Shown here piece after piece: positions 8,251-16,256 of a stretch of DNA of 64,000 bases (position 1 is the stretch's first letter; each line of letters begins with the position of its first letter). A program made the translations under genes and the position numbers. Source of the stretch: Candidatus Nanohaloarchaea archaeon (GTDB lineage: Archaea; Nanohalarchaeota; Nanosalinia; Nanosalinales; Nanosalinaceae); NCBI GenBank assembly GCA_013343275.1, contig CP046106.1, forward strand, positions 124,001 through 188,000, written 5' to 3'. The notes below the pieces were generated by a model. That model saw only the letters and a list, made by a program, of their open reading frames with translations. It ran no database searches and was not told the origin of the DNA.

Positions 8251-10515
8251 CTAGACTTTTGCAACCTTTCCAGGTTCAGGCTCAAAGAACTCGCCCTCAC
8301 TTTTCAGAGATTTTAAGGCCTCCTCTATCTTCTCTTCATCTGCATCCAGAGACTCTATAACTTCTTGCTCATCTTTCTGGCTATCTCCAACTTTCTCCCT
8401 AACTAGCTCCATTACTCCTTTCTTAACCTGAACTGAATCAGTGTTATCAGAGCTTTCAGAACTATCCAAGCCTTGAATCTGTTCTACTGTTATAGGCTCT
8501 CCTTCTCTGAAATCCATAGAACATCTGCATTTAGTGAAAAGCTCTATAGCCCTCTGAGCATCAATCTTCTGGGCTTTATCATCCAGTCTAGACTTTGCAA
8601 ACATCAAAGTGAGCTGGATGAGGTTCCTGATCATTCTTGGGCTTTCAGACTTAACCTCTGCCTTAATGTTGTTAGCCTCAGCATCTGCTAGATTTCCTTT
8701 GATGAATTTGTTGATCAGGTTTCCTGCATCCTCAGTTAATACTGGCTCTTTCTCCTTTGCTAGGCCTCTGTAAATGACCTGAGTCTGCTTATCCATTCCT
8801 TCATCTCTCTCACTGCCTCCTGTTTCCTGGTATCCCTGAATCATCTCATTTGCTATCTCAGAGAGATTCTGTTGCCTGATTCCATAGATCAAAGAGAATC
8901 TATCCTTGAAACCTTGAACCATCTCAGGCAGGTAACTATGTAGTTCCTCATACTGCCCTGTTTCAAAGTCTAGTTTCTCAGTAAAGTTACCAGTAGCTAT
9001 TATAGTGGCTCTACCATTCAGTTCAACATTCTGTGAGGCCTTATCAATAGGAAATTTACCTCTCTCCATAGCAGTGTTAAGCCTGCCTAGTTGCTCACTT
9101 CCTATCTTATCCATCTCATCTACTGAAAGAACTCCTTGATCTGCATAGACTAGCTTTCCTGCTCTGATCTCATAGCCTCCATTATCTAGGTTCTCAACTG
9201 TGGCAGTAAGGCCTACTCCTGTAGAGTTATTATCTGCATAGTATGTGTTTGAGAAAGTCTCCTGGATGTATTCCTGCAGATCTGATTTAGCTAACCCTGG
9301 ATTAGCAACTATCAGGGAATGGATTCTGTCATCATCTCCTCTAGATTCATTCTCTACTCCTCCTATCAGGCTTGCACCCATCACCTCTTTCAAGGTCTGA
9401 GCATCCACAATGTGAGGAGCAAGGCCTAGAGCAAACTCTTTGAAGGCATATGTATCAGGACTATTATTCCAGACCTTAACCTTCTCTTTTACCTCTTCTA
9501 TATCCTCTTGAGAAACTTCCTGCATCTGATCCTTTCTATCCAACCTCTTGAAACTCATTACATCTAGAACAGGATCTAACTCTGTCTGATCATTCTGTCT
9601 AGGAACTCCTCTGATAACTCCTGAAACTCTTACTTTCCTACCTGGAGTAAAGGCCTGCTTAGTATCCTCACTGATATTCTCCTTCTTGATAAAGGCCTCT
9701 AAAGGCTTATTTTCTACAGTCTGAGTTGAAAGAGTAATCTCCTTAACATCCTGAAAGTTTCTATCAACAAGGTCAAATTTCCTGCTACCACATTGACACT
9801 TGTAAGGAGATTTCAGCTTATCTCCATCCTGCTCCTTCTCATACAGGTCTCCACACTTAGAACATTCAAACTCTGCAGAAACTACTTTGGTATAGGAATC
9901 TTTCTCTCCCTCTACCATGGCCTCAATCGTTACAAACTCTCCAATATTCCTGTTATCTCTGGCCTCAGAGATCGTTTTCTCATAGTAATCAACATCTACA
10001 TCAAGCTCCAAGGTAAGACCAGGCAGGTTATCTGATAGATCCTTCTCTATCTCATCCAGAAGATCTATGAACTCATCAGTATTTTCCTCTGCCCAGTCCA
10101 AGATCTCAAACCTTATGCTCTCCAATTCACTCAGGCTTAACTCATAGACTCCATCATCTAATAAGGCCTGAGAAACCTTTTCTCTACCTTCTAAGGATAA
10201 ATAGTTCTTGATATCGCTCCTGATGTCCTTGTAACCTTCAGGTTTGCTGACCTCTTGCTCATCAGGGTTGAGAAGAGTTTCTGCAACATTCTCTCCTCTC
10301 TCATTAATCTCATAGTGGCCTCTCTCAGGTTTGTCCAGGAGGTTTCTCTCATCCTTACTTTCCAGTTTTCTCACTATCTTTGAGAAAGCAGGCTTAGATC
10401 CCTCATAGTTATGATCCTCTCTGAACTTCTCATAAAGATCTGATAAACTTGCAGGAGAGCCTATCTCATCCTGTTTTTCGTAAAACCAGGTAAGGAATTG
10501 GTCCTGTCTGTTCAT
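8251..10515 (-). CDS. mcm: Element-encoded MCM replicative helicase
   Basis: AAA+ hexameric helicase of 754 aa from the chosen start. ATG 10515 is preceded by a GGAGG ribosome-binding site 5 nt upstream, whereas the earlier ATG at 10557 would place the start beside the repeat array. Order of parts: an N-terminal winged helix unusual for MCM (about 1-90); the OB fold with a zinc motif (CSKCG near 220, CQCG near 241); the AAA+ core with Walker A ANPGLAKSD (near 405), Walker B LSVDEMDKI (near 463), sensor 1 IIATGNF, and the Arg-finger/sensor 2 region SPRMIRN (near 628); and a C-terminal winged helix. It unwinds DNA at the element origin. Mobile archaeal elements often carry their own mcm. Length and motifs indicate a functional protein. 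Confidence 0.93.
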   Translation of the reverse strand: MNRQDQFLTWFYEKQDEIGSPASLSDLYEKFREDHNYEGSKPAFSKIVRKLESKDERNLLDKPERGHYEINERGENVAETLLNPDEQEVSKPEGYKDIRSDIKNYLSLEGREKVSQALLDDGVYELSLSELESIRFEILDWAEENTDEFIDLLDEIEKDLSDNLPGLTLELDVDVDYYEKTISEARDNRNIGEFVTIEAMVEGEKDSYTKVVSAEFECSKCGDLYEKEQDGDKLKSPYKCQCGSRKFDLVDRNFQDVKEITLSTQTVENKPLEAFIKKENISEDTKQAFTPGRKVRVSGVIRGVPRQNDQTELDPVLDVMSFKRLDRKDQMQEVSQEDIEEVKEKVKVWNNSPDTYAFKEFALGLAPHIVDAQTLKEVMGASLIGGVENESRGDDDRIHSLIVANPGLAKSDLQEYIQETFSNTYYADNNSTGVGLTATVENLDNGGYEIRAGKLVYADQGVLSVDEMDKIGSEQLGRLNTAMERGKFPIDKASQNVELNGRATIIATGNFTEKLDFETGQYEELHSYLPEMVQGFKDRFSLIYGIRQQNLSEIANEMIQGYQETGGSERDEGMDKQTQVIYRGLAKEKEPVLTEDAGNLINKFIKGNLADAEANNIKAEVKSESPRMIRNLIQLTLMFAKSRLDDKAQKIDAQRAIELFTKCRCSMDFREGEPITVEQIQGLDSSESSDNTDSVQVKKGVMELVREKVGDSQKDEQEVIESLDADEEKIEEALKSLKSEGEFFEPEPGKVAKV

Positions 10516-10557
10516 TGTCCTCCAAACCTCCTCTGAGAGAAATGCCCATGGCCCCAT

Positions 10558-10690
10558 GTGGTTAAGATGGTTAATTGGGTTAATTGAGGTAAATAAACCA
10601 TCTTGTTAGGCCTTGATAGTAGATTTTTCTGGGAATTAACCTCCTTTCTTAACCTAATTAACCTAATTAACCACCTACCCCCTAAGGTGT
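10558..10690. repeat. Inverted arrays of 9-bp iterons; candidate element origin
   Basis: GGTTAA occurs at 10560, 10569 and 10578, exactly 9 bp apart (units GGTTAAGAT, GGTTAATTG, GGTTAATTG). The complementary TTAACC occurs at 10636 and then at 10649, 10658 and 10667, again 9 bp apart (units TTAACCTAA). The two arrays face each other across about 50 bp of A/T-rich DNA containing a smaller inverted pair (GGTAAATAAACC). Position directly upstream of mcm, iteron form and A/T-rich centre are typical of plasmid-type replication origins. An operator for mcm is the alternative, and both may be true. Confidence 0.6.
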
Positions 10691-10708
10691 TTCTATATAG
10701 TATTTCTT

Positions 10709-11044
10709 TCATTGGATCAAATCACCATTACTTGGAATACGCTTTCTGTGGTTGACTGGAGCTTTTTGCAGGCCTACAGTTCTTCTGCAGTTAGGACAGG
10801 CCCAGTTCAAAAGGTCTTTCTGAGAATCTAGTTGATCTATCAGGTGTTCAGATGCAGGATCTTGGTTAAGGAATTGCTTGAGCTTCTTCTCAAAAACTGC
10901 TCTATGAAATACTGCCTCACATTCTGGGCATTGCAGTCTTCTAGGAGCTTCAAATCTGAACAGCTCCAGGACTCTTTCAGTTTTCTCACTGGACTTGAAC
11001 TCAAAGTTTGTTGGAGTCTCTACCATTGTCCTCATCAGAATCAC
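10709..11044 (-). CDS. Zinc-ribbon protein upstream of mcm
   Basis: Protein of 111 aa with two Cys pairs (CPEC near 39-42, CPNC near 83-86) about 40 residues apart and separated by a charged helix, consistent with one zinc-binding module. No family recognised. ATGA overlap with the ribbon-helix-helix gene upstream places it in the same transcript, which then reads into the iteron region and mcm. It may be a DNA-binding or replication accessory protein. Confidence 0.65.
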   Translation of the reverse strand: MILMRTMVETPTNFEFKSSEKTERVLELFRFEAPRRLQCPECEAVFHRAVFEKKLKQFLNQDPASEHLIDQLDSQKDLLNWACPNCRRTVGLQKAPVNHRKRIPSNGDLIQ

Positions 11045-11274
11045 CTCTCCATCTCTGGAGCTGTCTGTTCTCCTGGTTTTGAGTTCATTAATTGTCTGAA
11101 GGCCATGTCAAGAAGATCTCTAACTACTTGGTTTCTGGATTTGTCTTCTGAGGTCTCTGCCAGATCTCTGATTATCTCATCTTGGTAGTTATCTATGTAG
11201 AAACCTACTTTGACTTTCTCTGATTCCTTATTCTGTAATGTAAAGCCTTTTTTAGGGTCTCTAAGCTGATACAT
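11041..11274 (-). CDS. Ribbon-helix-helix DNA-binding protein
   Basis: Protein of 77 aa. A strand (KVKVGFYID) followed by two helices (NYQDEIIRDLAETS; SRNQVVRDLLDMAFRQ) fits the ribbon-helix-helix fold of CopG/ParD/archaeal plasmid copy-control repressors. It is the likely ligand of the CTAACAT operator repeats in the divergent promoter at 11,429-11,467 and therefore probably represses its own operon and possibly mcm. Confidence 0.65.
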   Translation of the reverse strand: MYQLRDPKKGFTLQNKESEKVKVGFYIDNYQDEIIRDLAETSEDKSRNQVVRDLLDMAFRQLMNSKPGEQTAPEMER

Positions 11275-11413
11275 TGTTAGAGCTTACCTCATTGCCAGGG
11301 CCACCAACCCTGGTATCTTCAGATTTTTCTTCTCTGACTTCCTGGAGCTTCTTCTCCAGGTGTCTTTCTAGCTCCTCTCTACTAGCGCCGTCGTTTTCAG
11401 ACTCTGTTCTCAT
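11261..11413 (-). CDS. Small leader ORF of the RHH-mcm operon (50 aa)
   Basis: Short charged frame starting MRTESENDGA and rich in Glu/Arg/Lys (helical middle part). It overlaps the start of the ribbon-helix-helix gene by 14 bp. A TATA-like element (AATATAAG on the minus strand, about 11,439-11,446) lies about 29 bp before its ATG, the spacing expected for leaderless archaeal transcripts. No known family. Confidence 0.45.
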   Translation of the reverse strand: MRTESENDGASREELERHLEKKLQEVREEKSEDTRVGGPGNEVSSNNVSA

Positions 11414-11428
11414 ACTTAGTTCTTACAG

Positions 11429-11517
11429 CTAACATCATCTTATATTCGAACTAACATAGATGTTAGTAAAATAGAACTTCTTTAGAGGGTTTTTTCCTGT
11501 GAGAAAGACTTAAAATA
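11429..11517. promoter_or_regulatory. Divergent promoter with CTAACAT operator
   Basis: A perfect palindrome with 8-bp arms, ACTAACAT-AG-ATGTTAGT, lies at 11,450-11,467. A further half-site CTAACAT lies at 11,429-11,435, 22 bp (two helical turns) from the matching arm. The two sites flank the minus-strand TATA-like element. On the plus strand TTAAAATA at 11,510-11,517 is about 25 bp before the ATG at 11,539. Likely bound by the ribbon-helix-helix protein. Confidence 0.6.
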
Positions 11518-11538
11518 ATAGACTAACAAAAACTTACT

Positions 11539-12732
11539 ATGGAAGATCTGAAAACTGAAAGCGATCTGATTCCTCTAGGCTCAGTTAAAGGAGACCAGGT
11601 GAAGTTCGAACTTGCCTACATCTATACTCTAGGATTAATGCAGGAAGAAATGAAGGATCCATATCAGGATCGAATAATTGAGGAAATGAAACCGCATTTA
11701 AGGAAAATATATGGGGAAGAATGGGTTGTTAACCAAAGTAAGCCTAAATTACGGCAGAAGATTAAAAGACTCGGAGGAGGCTCAGATCTTGTCGAAAAAA
11801 CGAGAGATGAAAGAAAAGTATATCATAAGCTTTCTACAAGGGGAAAAGAGTTCTACAAGAATATTAAGCCAATATTTTCCAGTTTTTCCTCAACAGACAT
11901 TGAAGAAGCGATAATTGACGAAATGGAGACATATATCCATGGTGATCATCACTCTGAATATTACGGGCATGGATATACCTTAGACGACTTCAAGGACTTG
12001 GTGGAAAGGGATTATGATGGAGAAAGAGATTTCGACAAACTTAAGGAAGATGTGGCAACCAGGCTTGGGGTAGGGCCATCTAGAGAAGTATTTGAAAACC
12101 AGTTCTATCAGGTTTTCTCTGATATGCGAGAACAAGCTGTTCCTCGAAAAATGGCTACTTTCCAATCTAGAAAAAACCTCATTATAGAGGCTTTTGAAGA
12201 GCAAAATTCCTCAAAAGAATTGCTTTCATTTGAAGAGATTGGAAATAAGACTGAAATTCTAGATTATCTGCCAAGAAAGGTTTTGAAAAGAGATGTAGAT
12301 AGGTTGCAAGGAGTAGAACCATCTTCAGATAGGATAAAGAAGGCTGTAAAGCAATATGGAAAAAAGGAAGATGAAATACATGTGGCTGATGTAAATGAAG
12401 TATTGAGGCTCTTTAACGACTATGAAAGAGCTGAAGAGATTTTAGAACAGGCAATAAGTAATGATGCTATTTATTTAGAGAGGGAAGGTTCAAAAATCAA
12501 GTGGAAATCTTACGAGTCTCGAAGAAAAGAGAAAGAGAGTAAAGAGGATAAAGAGAATAATGGATACTTAAATTCGCATTCCTACGGTGTCGAAGATTTA
12601 GGTTTCGCTAAAAAGCATCAACTCAAACCTGTTTTGAAAGAAAAGAAAGGTAAATACAAGCTGAGTGATATGGCTAAAGAGTTCCATAGGTCAAATGTTT
12701 ATCTTCCTAACAGGGATATAATCGGTCAATAA
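11539..12732 (+). CDS. Large charged protein with winged-helix-like segments, unknown
   Basis: Protein of 397 aa. Residues about 20-110 contain a possible winged helix (KPKLRQKIKRLGGG, then RKVYHKLSTRGKEF as the wing). The remainder is helical and charged, ending in a Lys/Glu-rich linker and a small basic C-terminal domain. No family recognised and no catalytic motif seen. It is transcribed divergently from the RHH-mcm operon and shares its operator region. It lies at the left edge of the block with no AGGCCT, so it may be recent cargo or the element's own regulator. Confidence 0.65.
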   Translation: MEDLKTESDLIPLGSVKGDQVKFELAYIYTLGLMQEEMKDPYQDRIIEEMKPHLRKIYGEEWVVNQSKPKLRQKIKRLGGGSDLVEKTRDERKVYHKLSTRGKEFYKNIKPIFSSFSSTDIEEAIIDEMETYIHGDHHSEYYGHGYTLDDFKDLVERDYDGERDFDKLKEDVATRLGVGPSREVFENQFYQVFSDMREQAVPRKMATFQSRKNLIIEAFEEQNSSKELLSFEEIGNKTEILDYLPRKVLKRDVDRLQGVEPSSDRIKKAVKQYGKKEDEIHVADVNEVLRLFNDYERAEEILEQAISNDAIYLEREGSKIKWKSYESRRKEKESKEDKENNGYLNSHSYGVEDLGFAKKHQLKPVLKEKKGKYKLSDMAKEFHRSNVYLPNRDIIGQ

Positions 12733-12752
12733 GAGAAGCACTATTTCATATA

Positions 12753-13142
12753 TTATCTCTTTCTATATCTCCACTTATTCTCTCCAGGCATCAAAGGGGA
12801 TAGAATCTTCTTATTGTAGTTCTTACTACTTTGATTTAGCTTCTTCAATCCTTTTTTAGCAACACCTGCAGAGAATCCATAGTCAGCTCCTAAAGCAGTT
12901 GCTAAAGTCTTGAGATTCTTCATTGCTAGACCCATTCTGGTTACTTCAGGACCTATTCTGTCAGTATTATGTTTGAATGTCAGAAGGAACTTATCTTCTT
13001 CTGAGTGTAGCCTGCCTGGTAGATAGTGTCTGTTCAGTGCTAGAGTTCCTTTACTATTCTTCGCTATTTCTAATCTGCCTGCAGGTTTGGCCTCTTGGGG
13101 AACTTTCTCTTTTATTCCAATTTTATTGTAAATTCTTCTCAT
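12753..13142 (-). CDS. Basic protein paired with AbiTii-like gene
   Basis: Very basic protein of 129 aa (Lys/Arg-rich, pI clearly above its acidic neighbours) with no recognised fold; nucleic-acid binding is possible. The start ATG overlaps the stop of the AbiTii-like gene by 4 bp, so the two are co-translated. In an otherwise acidic proteome its charge stands out and fits an RNA/DNA-binding partner or toxin. Confidence 0.6.
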   Translation of the reverse strand: MRRIYNKIGIKEKVPQEAKPAGRLEIAKNSKGTLALNRHYLPGRLHSEEDKFLLTFKHNTDRIGPEVTRMGLAMKNLKTLATALGADYGFSAGVAKKGLKKLNQSSKNYNKKILSPLMPGENKWRYRKR

Positions 13143-13930
13143 TCTTGAACCTCCTTTGCTCTAGAAACAAAGTCGTTAATTTCTCTCCTAGCTCCATCTA
13201 AGAGAGATTCTAACTCGCTTACTTTGGTTATGTAAGGAACTTTTTCTCCTGGGTTTACTCCAAGCTCATCCACCATTACCTGCATTGGAGGTGCTTTCAT
13301 CATTATTTTGTCTGACTCAGCTTTCTCAACTGCTGACTCTACCATATCTAGAGGTTGGGAAATATACATTTCTAGAGGTAGCTCCTCTATCTGTCCACTA
13401 TCGTCCATTAATCTAAATTTCATGGATAATTTCCTGTAATCTTTGTAGTAGTGAGCAGAAGTATCTTCTACCTCTGTTACTCCACTGCTTTCTTCATCTC
13501 TGAATCCATGAACCTCTTTCTCCAGCCATTCAACTTCTTTTTTCATATCTAACTGCTTAGCAAGCCTTAAAGCCATTCTAGCTATAGTGGAGACATCTTC
13601 ATCTGAGTCTATCTTGCTTTCAATTTTCTTTAGAAGTTTTCTTTCATCAGAGGTCTTTTCTTCTTCCTCTTTTCCAGATTCTTCCTCAAATTTCTGCTCA
13701 ATCCTGTCAAAGTTAATGTCTCCTTGGGCTTGGAATGCGTTAACTCCTTCAGCATCTTCAAATATCTGCTCTTGAGACCTATCTATCAGGTTTTTGATCT
13801 CATAACCTACTTTACCTACTCCAAGAAATCCTAGAGTGGTAACAATTAGAGATAGTATTCCTATGGCATGCTCTTGTAGGTATACTGCTAGTGAAATATT
13901 TTCACATCCTTTGGGAATTTTAATATTCAA
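13139..13930 (-). CDS. Membrane-anchored AbiTii-like abortive-infection protein
   Basis: Protein of 263 aa. A hydrophobic helix (about 22-42) is followed by FQAQGDINFDRIEQ, a linker of the kind seen in effector-associated proteins. A helical domain (about 95-145) then carries LLKKIESKI, ALRLAKQLDMKKEVEWLEKEVHGF, matching the AbiTii N-terminal signature (a leading helix, then a Lys-rich helix ending in W-L-x-x-E-x-x-G). A beta/alpha C-terminal part follows (YRKLSMKFRLMDDS). AbiTii domains occur in abortive-infection and phage-defence loci. Coupled by 4-bp overlap to the basic protein downstream. Defence function is inferred from the domain. Confidence 0.65.
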   Translation of the reverse strand: MNIKIPKGCENISLAVYLQEHAIGILSLIVTTLGFLGVGKVGYEIKNLIDRSQEQIFEDAEGVNAFQAQGDINFDRIEQKFEEESGKEEEEKTSDERKLLKKIESKIDSDEDVSTIARMALRLAKQLDMKKEVEWLEKEVHGFRDEESSGVTEVEDTSAHYYKDYRKLSMKFRLMDDSGQIEELPLEMYISQPLDMVESAVEKAESDKIMMKAPPMQVMVDELGVNPGEKVPYITKVSELESLLDGARREINDFVSRAKEVQE

Positions 13931-13944
13931 AGTAGAGTTTTCTT

Positions 13945-14346
13945 TTAAGTTCCAAATTCTTCCTTGTAATGATCATAACTCGTTAGAATATCCATTGACA
14001 ATCCTATCAACATGCAAATACCATTATTTTCTACACCTGTCTTTCTTTTCAAGTTTCTCTTACTTGCTAGACCTCCCCACCGCTGCATGAGCCATTCATG
14101 GTAGGAGTCCATATTTCCTTGTTTTATAGTAGTTAAATCTATTTCCTCTTCAAATTCTTCCTCAAGTAATGCCGTTACACGGTAGTTCTCAATGGCTTCT
14201 ATAGTCTTATCTAAGTCTAGTTCTTCTCCTTTATCGAGCAATATATTCAGTCGACTAACATGTTCTCGCCATAGACTTGGATATTCCATGAAATATCCTC
14301 TAAACCCGAAATTTAAGACTCTTTTGACTATTGTGGTTAGATGCAT
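13945..14346 (-). CDS. Unknown protein upstream of AbiTii-like gene
   Basis: Helical protein of 133 aa with an acidic middle (LLEEEFEEEIDL) and a Trp-rich stretch (SYHEWLMQRWGG). No family recognised. It lies 14 bp upstream of the AbiTii-like gene, on the same strand, and may be the first gene of that operon. A later in-frame Met (residue 20) could be the true start. Confidence 0.55.
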   Translation of the reverse strand: MHLTTIVKRVLNFGFRGYFMEYPSLWREHVSRLNILLDKGEELDLDKTIEAIENYRVTALLEEEFEEEIDLTTIKQGNMDSYHEWLMQRWGGLASKRNLKRKTGVENNGICMLIGLSMDILTSYDHYKEEFGT

Positions 14347-14491
14347 ATGATTAGAAATTCTCTGTATCGATTACAGTAGCAAATAAATCCCCTGACCTTT
14401 GATTGCGCTCTCCAATTATAGTAATCTGTCTGTTAATTGATAACTCTCCAATATAGACGACCTTTCATTACAAGTCCTTTCTGAGTTAGGT
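14347..14491. other. Intergenic spacer
   Basis: A/T-rich spacer between two minus-strand operons. It presumably carries the promoter of the 14,346 gene and the end of the membrane-protein operon; no specific element identified. Confidence 0.35.
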
Positions 14492-15172
14492 TCATTCTTC
14501 GTCACCAAAAACTTTGGACTTAAAGCGGGATTTATAGTAGCCTATAGGGCCAGCAGGCGTTGTTGTTTCTTCTATTTCAAAACCTAAAAATTCTGTGCTA
14601 AATATTATGAAGAAAGAATACAACATTGCTACAGAGAAAGTCGATGATGCGCCCAAAATAAGCAAGTAGGTGAAGACAAAAATTATTGCAGTTTCTGTGC
14701 CCTGAAAAAGGGTTAATTCAGCCAACGTCATCCCAAATTCTACAGTAGTTGAAACTTCTAGGTCCTGAGGTATTAAGTTAGCTCCTGCTATAATAACTGC
14801 AAAAATGTGTAACAAAAGTATCTGACCTCCTGTATACAGAAAGTTATGAGCTGTTCTAACATAGTGATACTCCTCCAGGCCACTAGAAAATTTGCTCAGA
14901 GGCTCTTCAAATGCCAGGATAACACTTCCTGCTGTAAAACACAGGAAAGAAAGATTGAATATAAGGCTCCCAAATCTCTGAAATTCTATCACGGCTATAC
15001 CAAGGGCTAAAAGTGCAGTGACTTGAATTAAGAGAAAAAATATGTTTGCAAAAACCTTGTGCGAGAGAAATTCTTTTGCTATCTGCTTCCAAGTCTGGAG
15101 ATCTCTCAGAGACCCATATTCATCCTTTCTCCAGCTCCACGGCGATCTTACTTTTCTATTATCATCACTCAT
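14492..15172 (-). CDS. Polytopic membrane protein, last gene of AbrB operon
   Basis: Protein of 226 aa with a cytoplasmic N-terminus (about 1-38) and five hydrophobic segments (about 40-60, 68-88, 112-130, 145-165 and 175-195). It ends in a basic/acidic tail. No transport signature recognised. It overlaps the upstream gene by 8 bp and belongs to the four-gene operon starting at 16,399. Confidence 0.7.
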   Translation of the reverse strand: MSDDNRKVRSPWSWRKDEYGSLRDLQTWKQIAKEFLSHKVFANIFFLLIQVTALLALGIAVIEFQRFGSLIFNLSFLCFTAGSVILAFEEPLSKFSSGLEEYHYVRTAHNFLYTGGQILLLHIFAVIIAGANLIPQDLEVSTTVEFGMTLAELTLFQGTETAIIFVFTYLLILGASSTFSVAMLYSFFIIFSTEFLGFEIEETTTPAGPIGYYKSRFKSKVFGDEE

Positions 15173-15689
15173 CTTCAGTTTTCTGAGCCTCCTTAGACAC
15201 TAATGGAATAGTCCATTTTGTTTGATTGGCAACATCTTCAAGGTTATCGCCATTTATTTCCAGTGCTACATATATTACTGCTATCATGAATATAGTGACT
15301 ATAATTGTGGTAAGATAATCTGAACCCGTAGGCTGCCCTCTAAGAAGTAAAGTTGTAATTTGAACAAAGGAGAAGGCGACTAGTGTAATTGTGAACAAGG
15401 TCTCCACTGCGGAGGACTTTTTCTCCTGCTCCATCAATTTCTGATTAAACTGTCTATTTTTCTCAATTTCCTCTAGGAGCGTGTAGTCTTGGAGCTTATC
15501 TATGCCATTATGAGTTAGAACTATGCTATGATTCCAATCAACTAAGTTATAGTCCTCAAGATATTCTATATCCGCTTTACTCACTTCTCTACCATCTACT
15601 TCATCGAAACTCCTGATAGTTGGGGCAGCACCAGTTCTCTCCTTGTGATTCCATATTTCTCTCAGAATTTTTAGGTGTCTCTCATCCAT
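15165..15689 (-). CDS. Winged-helix protein with two transmembrane helices
   Basis: Protein of 174 aa. The N-terminal part (about 1-65) looks like a winged helix (HLKILREIWNHKERTG, VSKADIEYLEDYNLVDW, LTHNGIDKL). A coiled segment follows, then two membrane helices (about 95-113 and 125-145) and a short tail. A DNA-binding domain tied to the membrane suggests a one-component membrane-bound regulator or a sensor for the neighbouring membrane proteins. Middle gene of the AbrB-led operon. Confidence 0.65.
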   Translation of the reverse strand: MDERHLKILREIWNHKERTGAAPTIRSFDEVDGREVSKADIEYLEDYNLVDWNHSIVLTHNGIDKLQDYTLLEEIEKNRQFNQKLMEQEKKSSAVETLFTITLVAFSFVQITTLLLRGQPTGSDYLTTIIVTIFMIAVIYVALEINGDNLEDVANQTKWTIPLVSKEAQKTEDE

Positions 15690-16256
15690 TTAGACCACTT
15701 CAAAACTCTTTACTACAGTTTCTGTATGCTTTTCCCCATCCTCCAAGTATTCGATCAGGATTTGAACTCTCCATTCCCCTTTTTTGGTAGGTTTATACCA
15801 AGAACTGTAAGGATTTGAAGCATTAGTTGTATTATATATCTTGGTGCTTCTTGTCTGCCATCCTTTATGTCTCGTATTGCCATTTAACCAGTCTACAGAT
15901 ACATTATAGGGGAGTTCCTTGGTGTTCCATACCCTAAAATAGATTGTAATATTGTCTCCTGGACTATAGATTTCTCTATCTCCAATTATCTTGGAGTTCG
16001 ATATTTTTAGCTCAGGTTCATATTCTGTCTGAGGTTGTTCTGCCCAAACTGGCTTTATGTAAGGCTCTGAGCCAATAAAATCTATATCAGGAAGTTCTCC
16101 AGTAACATAGACTCCTGCTATAAGATGTCTGGCATAAGGGGAAGTAAAAGGAACAGTAATAATAAATACGATCAAACCACCTATAACAGCAGAAATGAGC
16201 TGTTTTCTAGATACATGAGAGAAAAACTTGTCCTTTAATTTACTATAATATCCCAT
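15690..16256 (-). CDS. Membrane-anchored exported beta-sandwich protein
   Basis: Protein of 188 aa. A basic N-terminus and one hydrophobic helix (about 20-38) are followed by an exported-looking domain. It has several N-x-S/T sequons (NIT, NVS, NTT, NAS) and a beta-sandwich pattern (ELKISNSKI, NITIYFRVWN, GEWRVQILIEYL) as in CARDB/immunoglobulin-like surface proteins. Its ATG overlaps the TAA of the AbrB gene upstream (TAATG) and its stop abuts the next gene, so the operon is tight. Confidence 0.7.
   Translation of the reverse strand: MGYYSKLKDKFFSHVSRKQLISAVIGGLIVFIITVPFTSPYARHLIAGVYVTGELPDIDFIGSEPYIKPVWAEQPQTEYEPELKISNSKIIGDREIYSPGDNITIYFRVWNTKELPYNVSVDWLNGNTRHKGWQTRSTKIYNTTNASNPYSSWYKPTKKGEWRVQILIEYLEDGEKHTETVVKSFEVV

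Noticed and set aside
10512-10712. 66-aa frame across the mcm upstream region
   Set aside because: Runs through the 9-bp iterons (LIRLIRL, PQLTQLTI repeats) and overlaps the mcm start; it is a by-product of the repeats.
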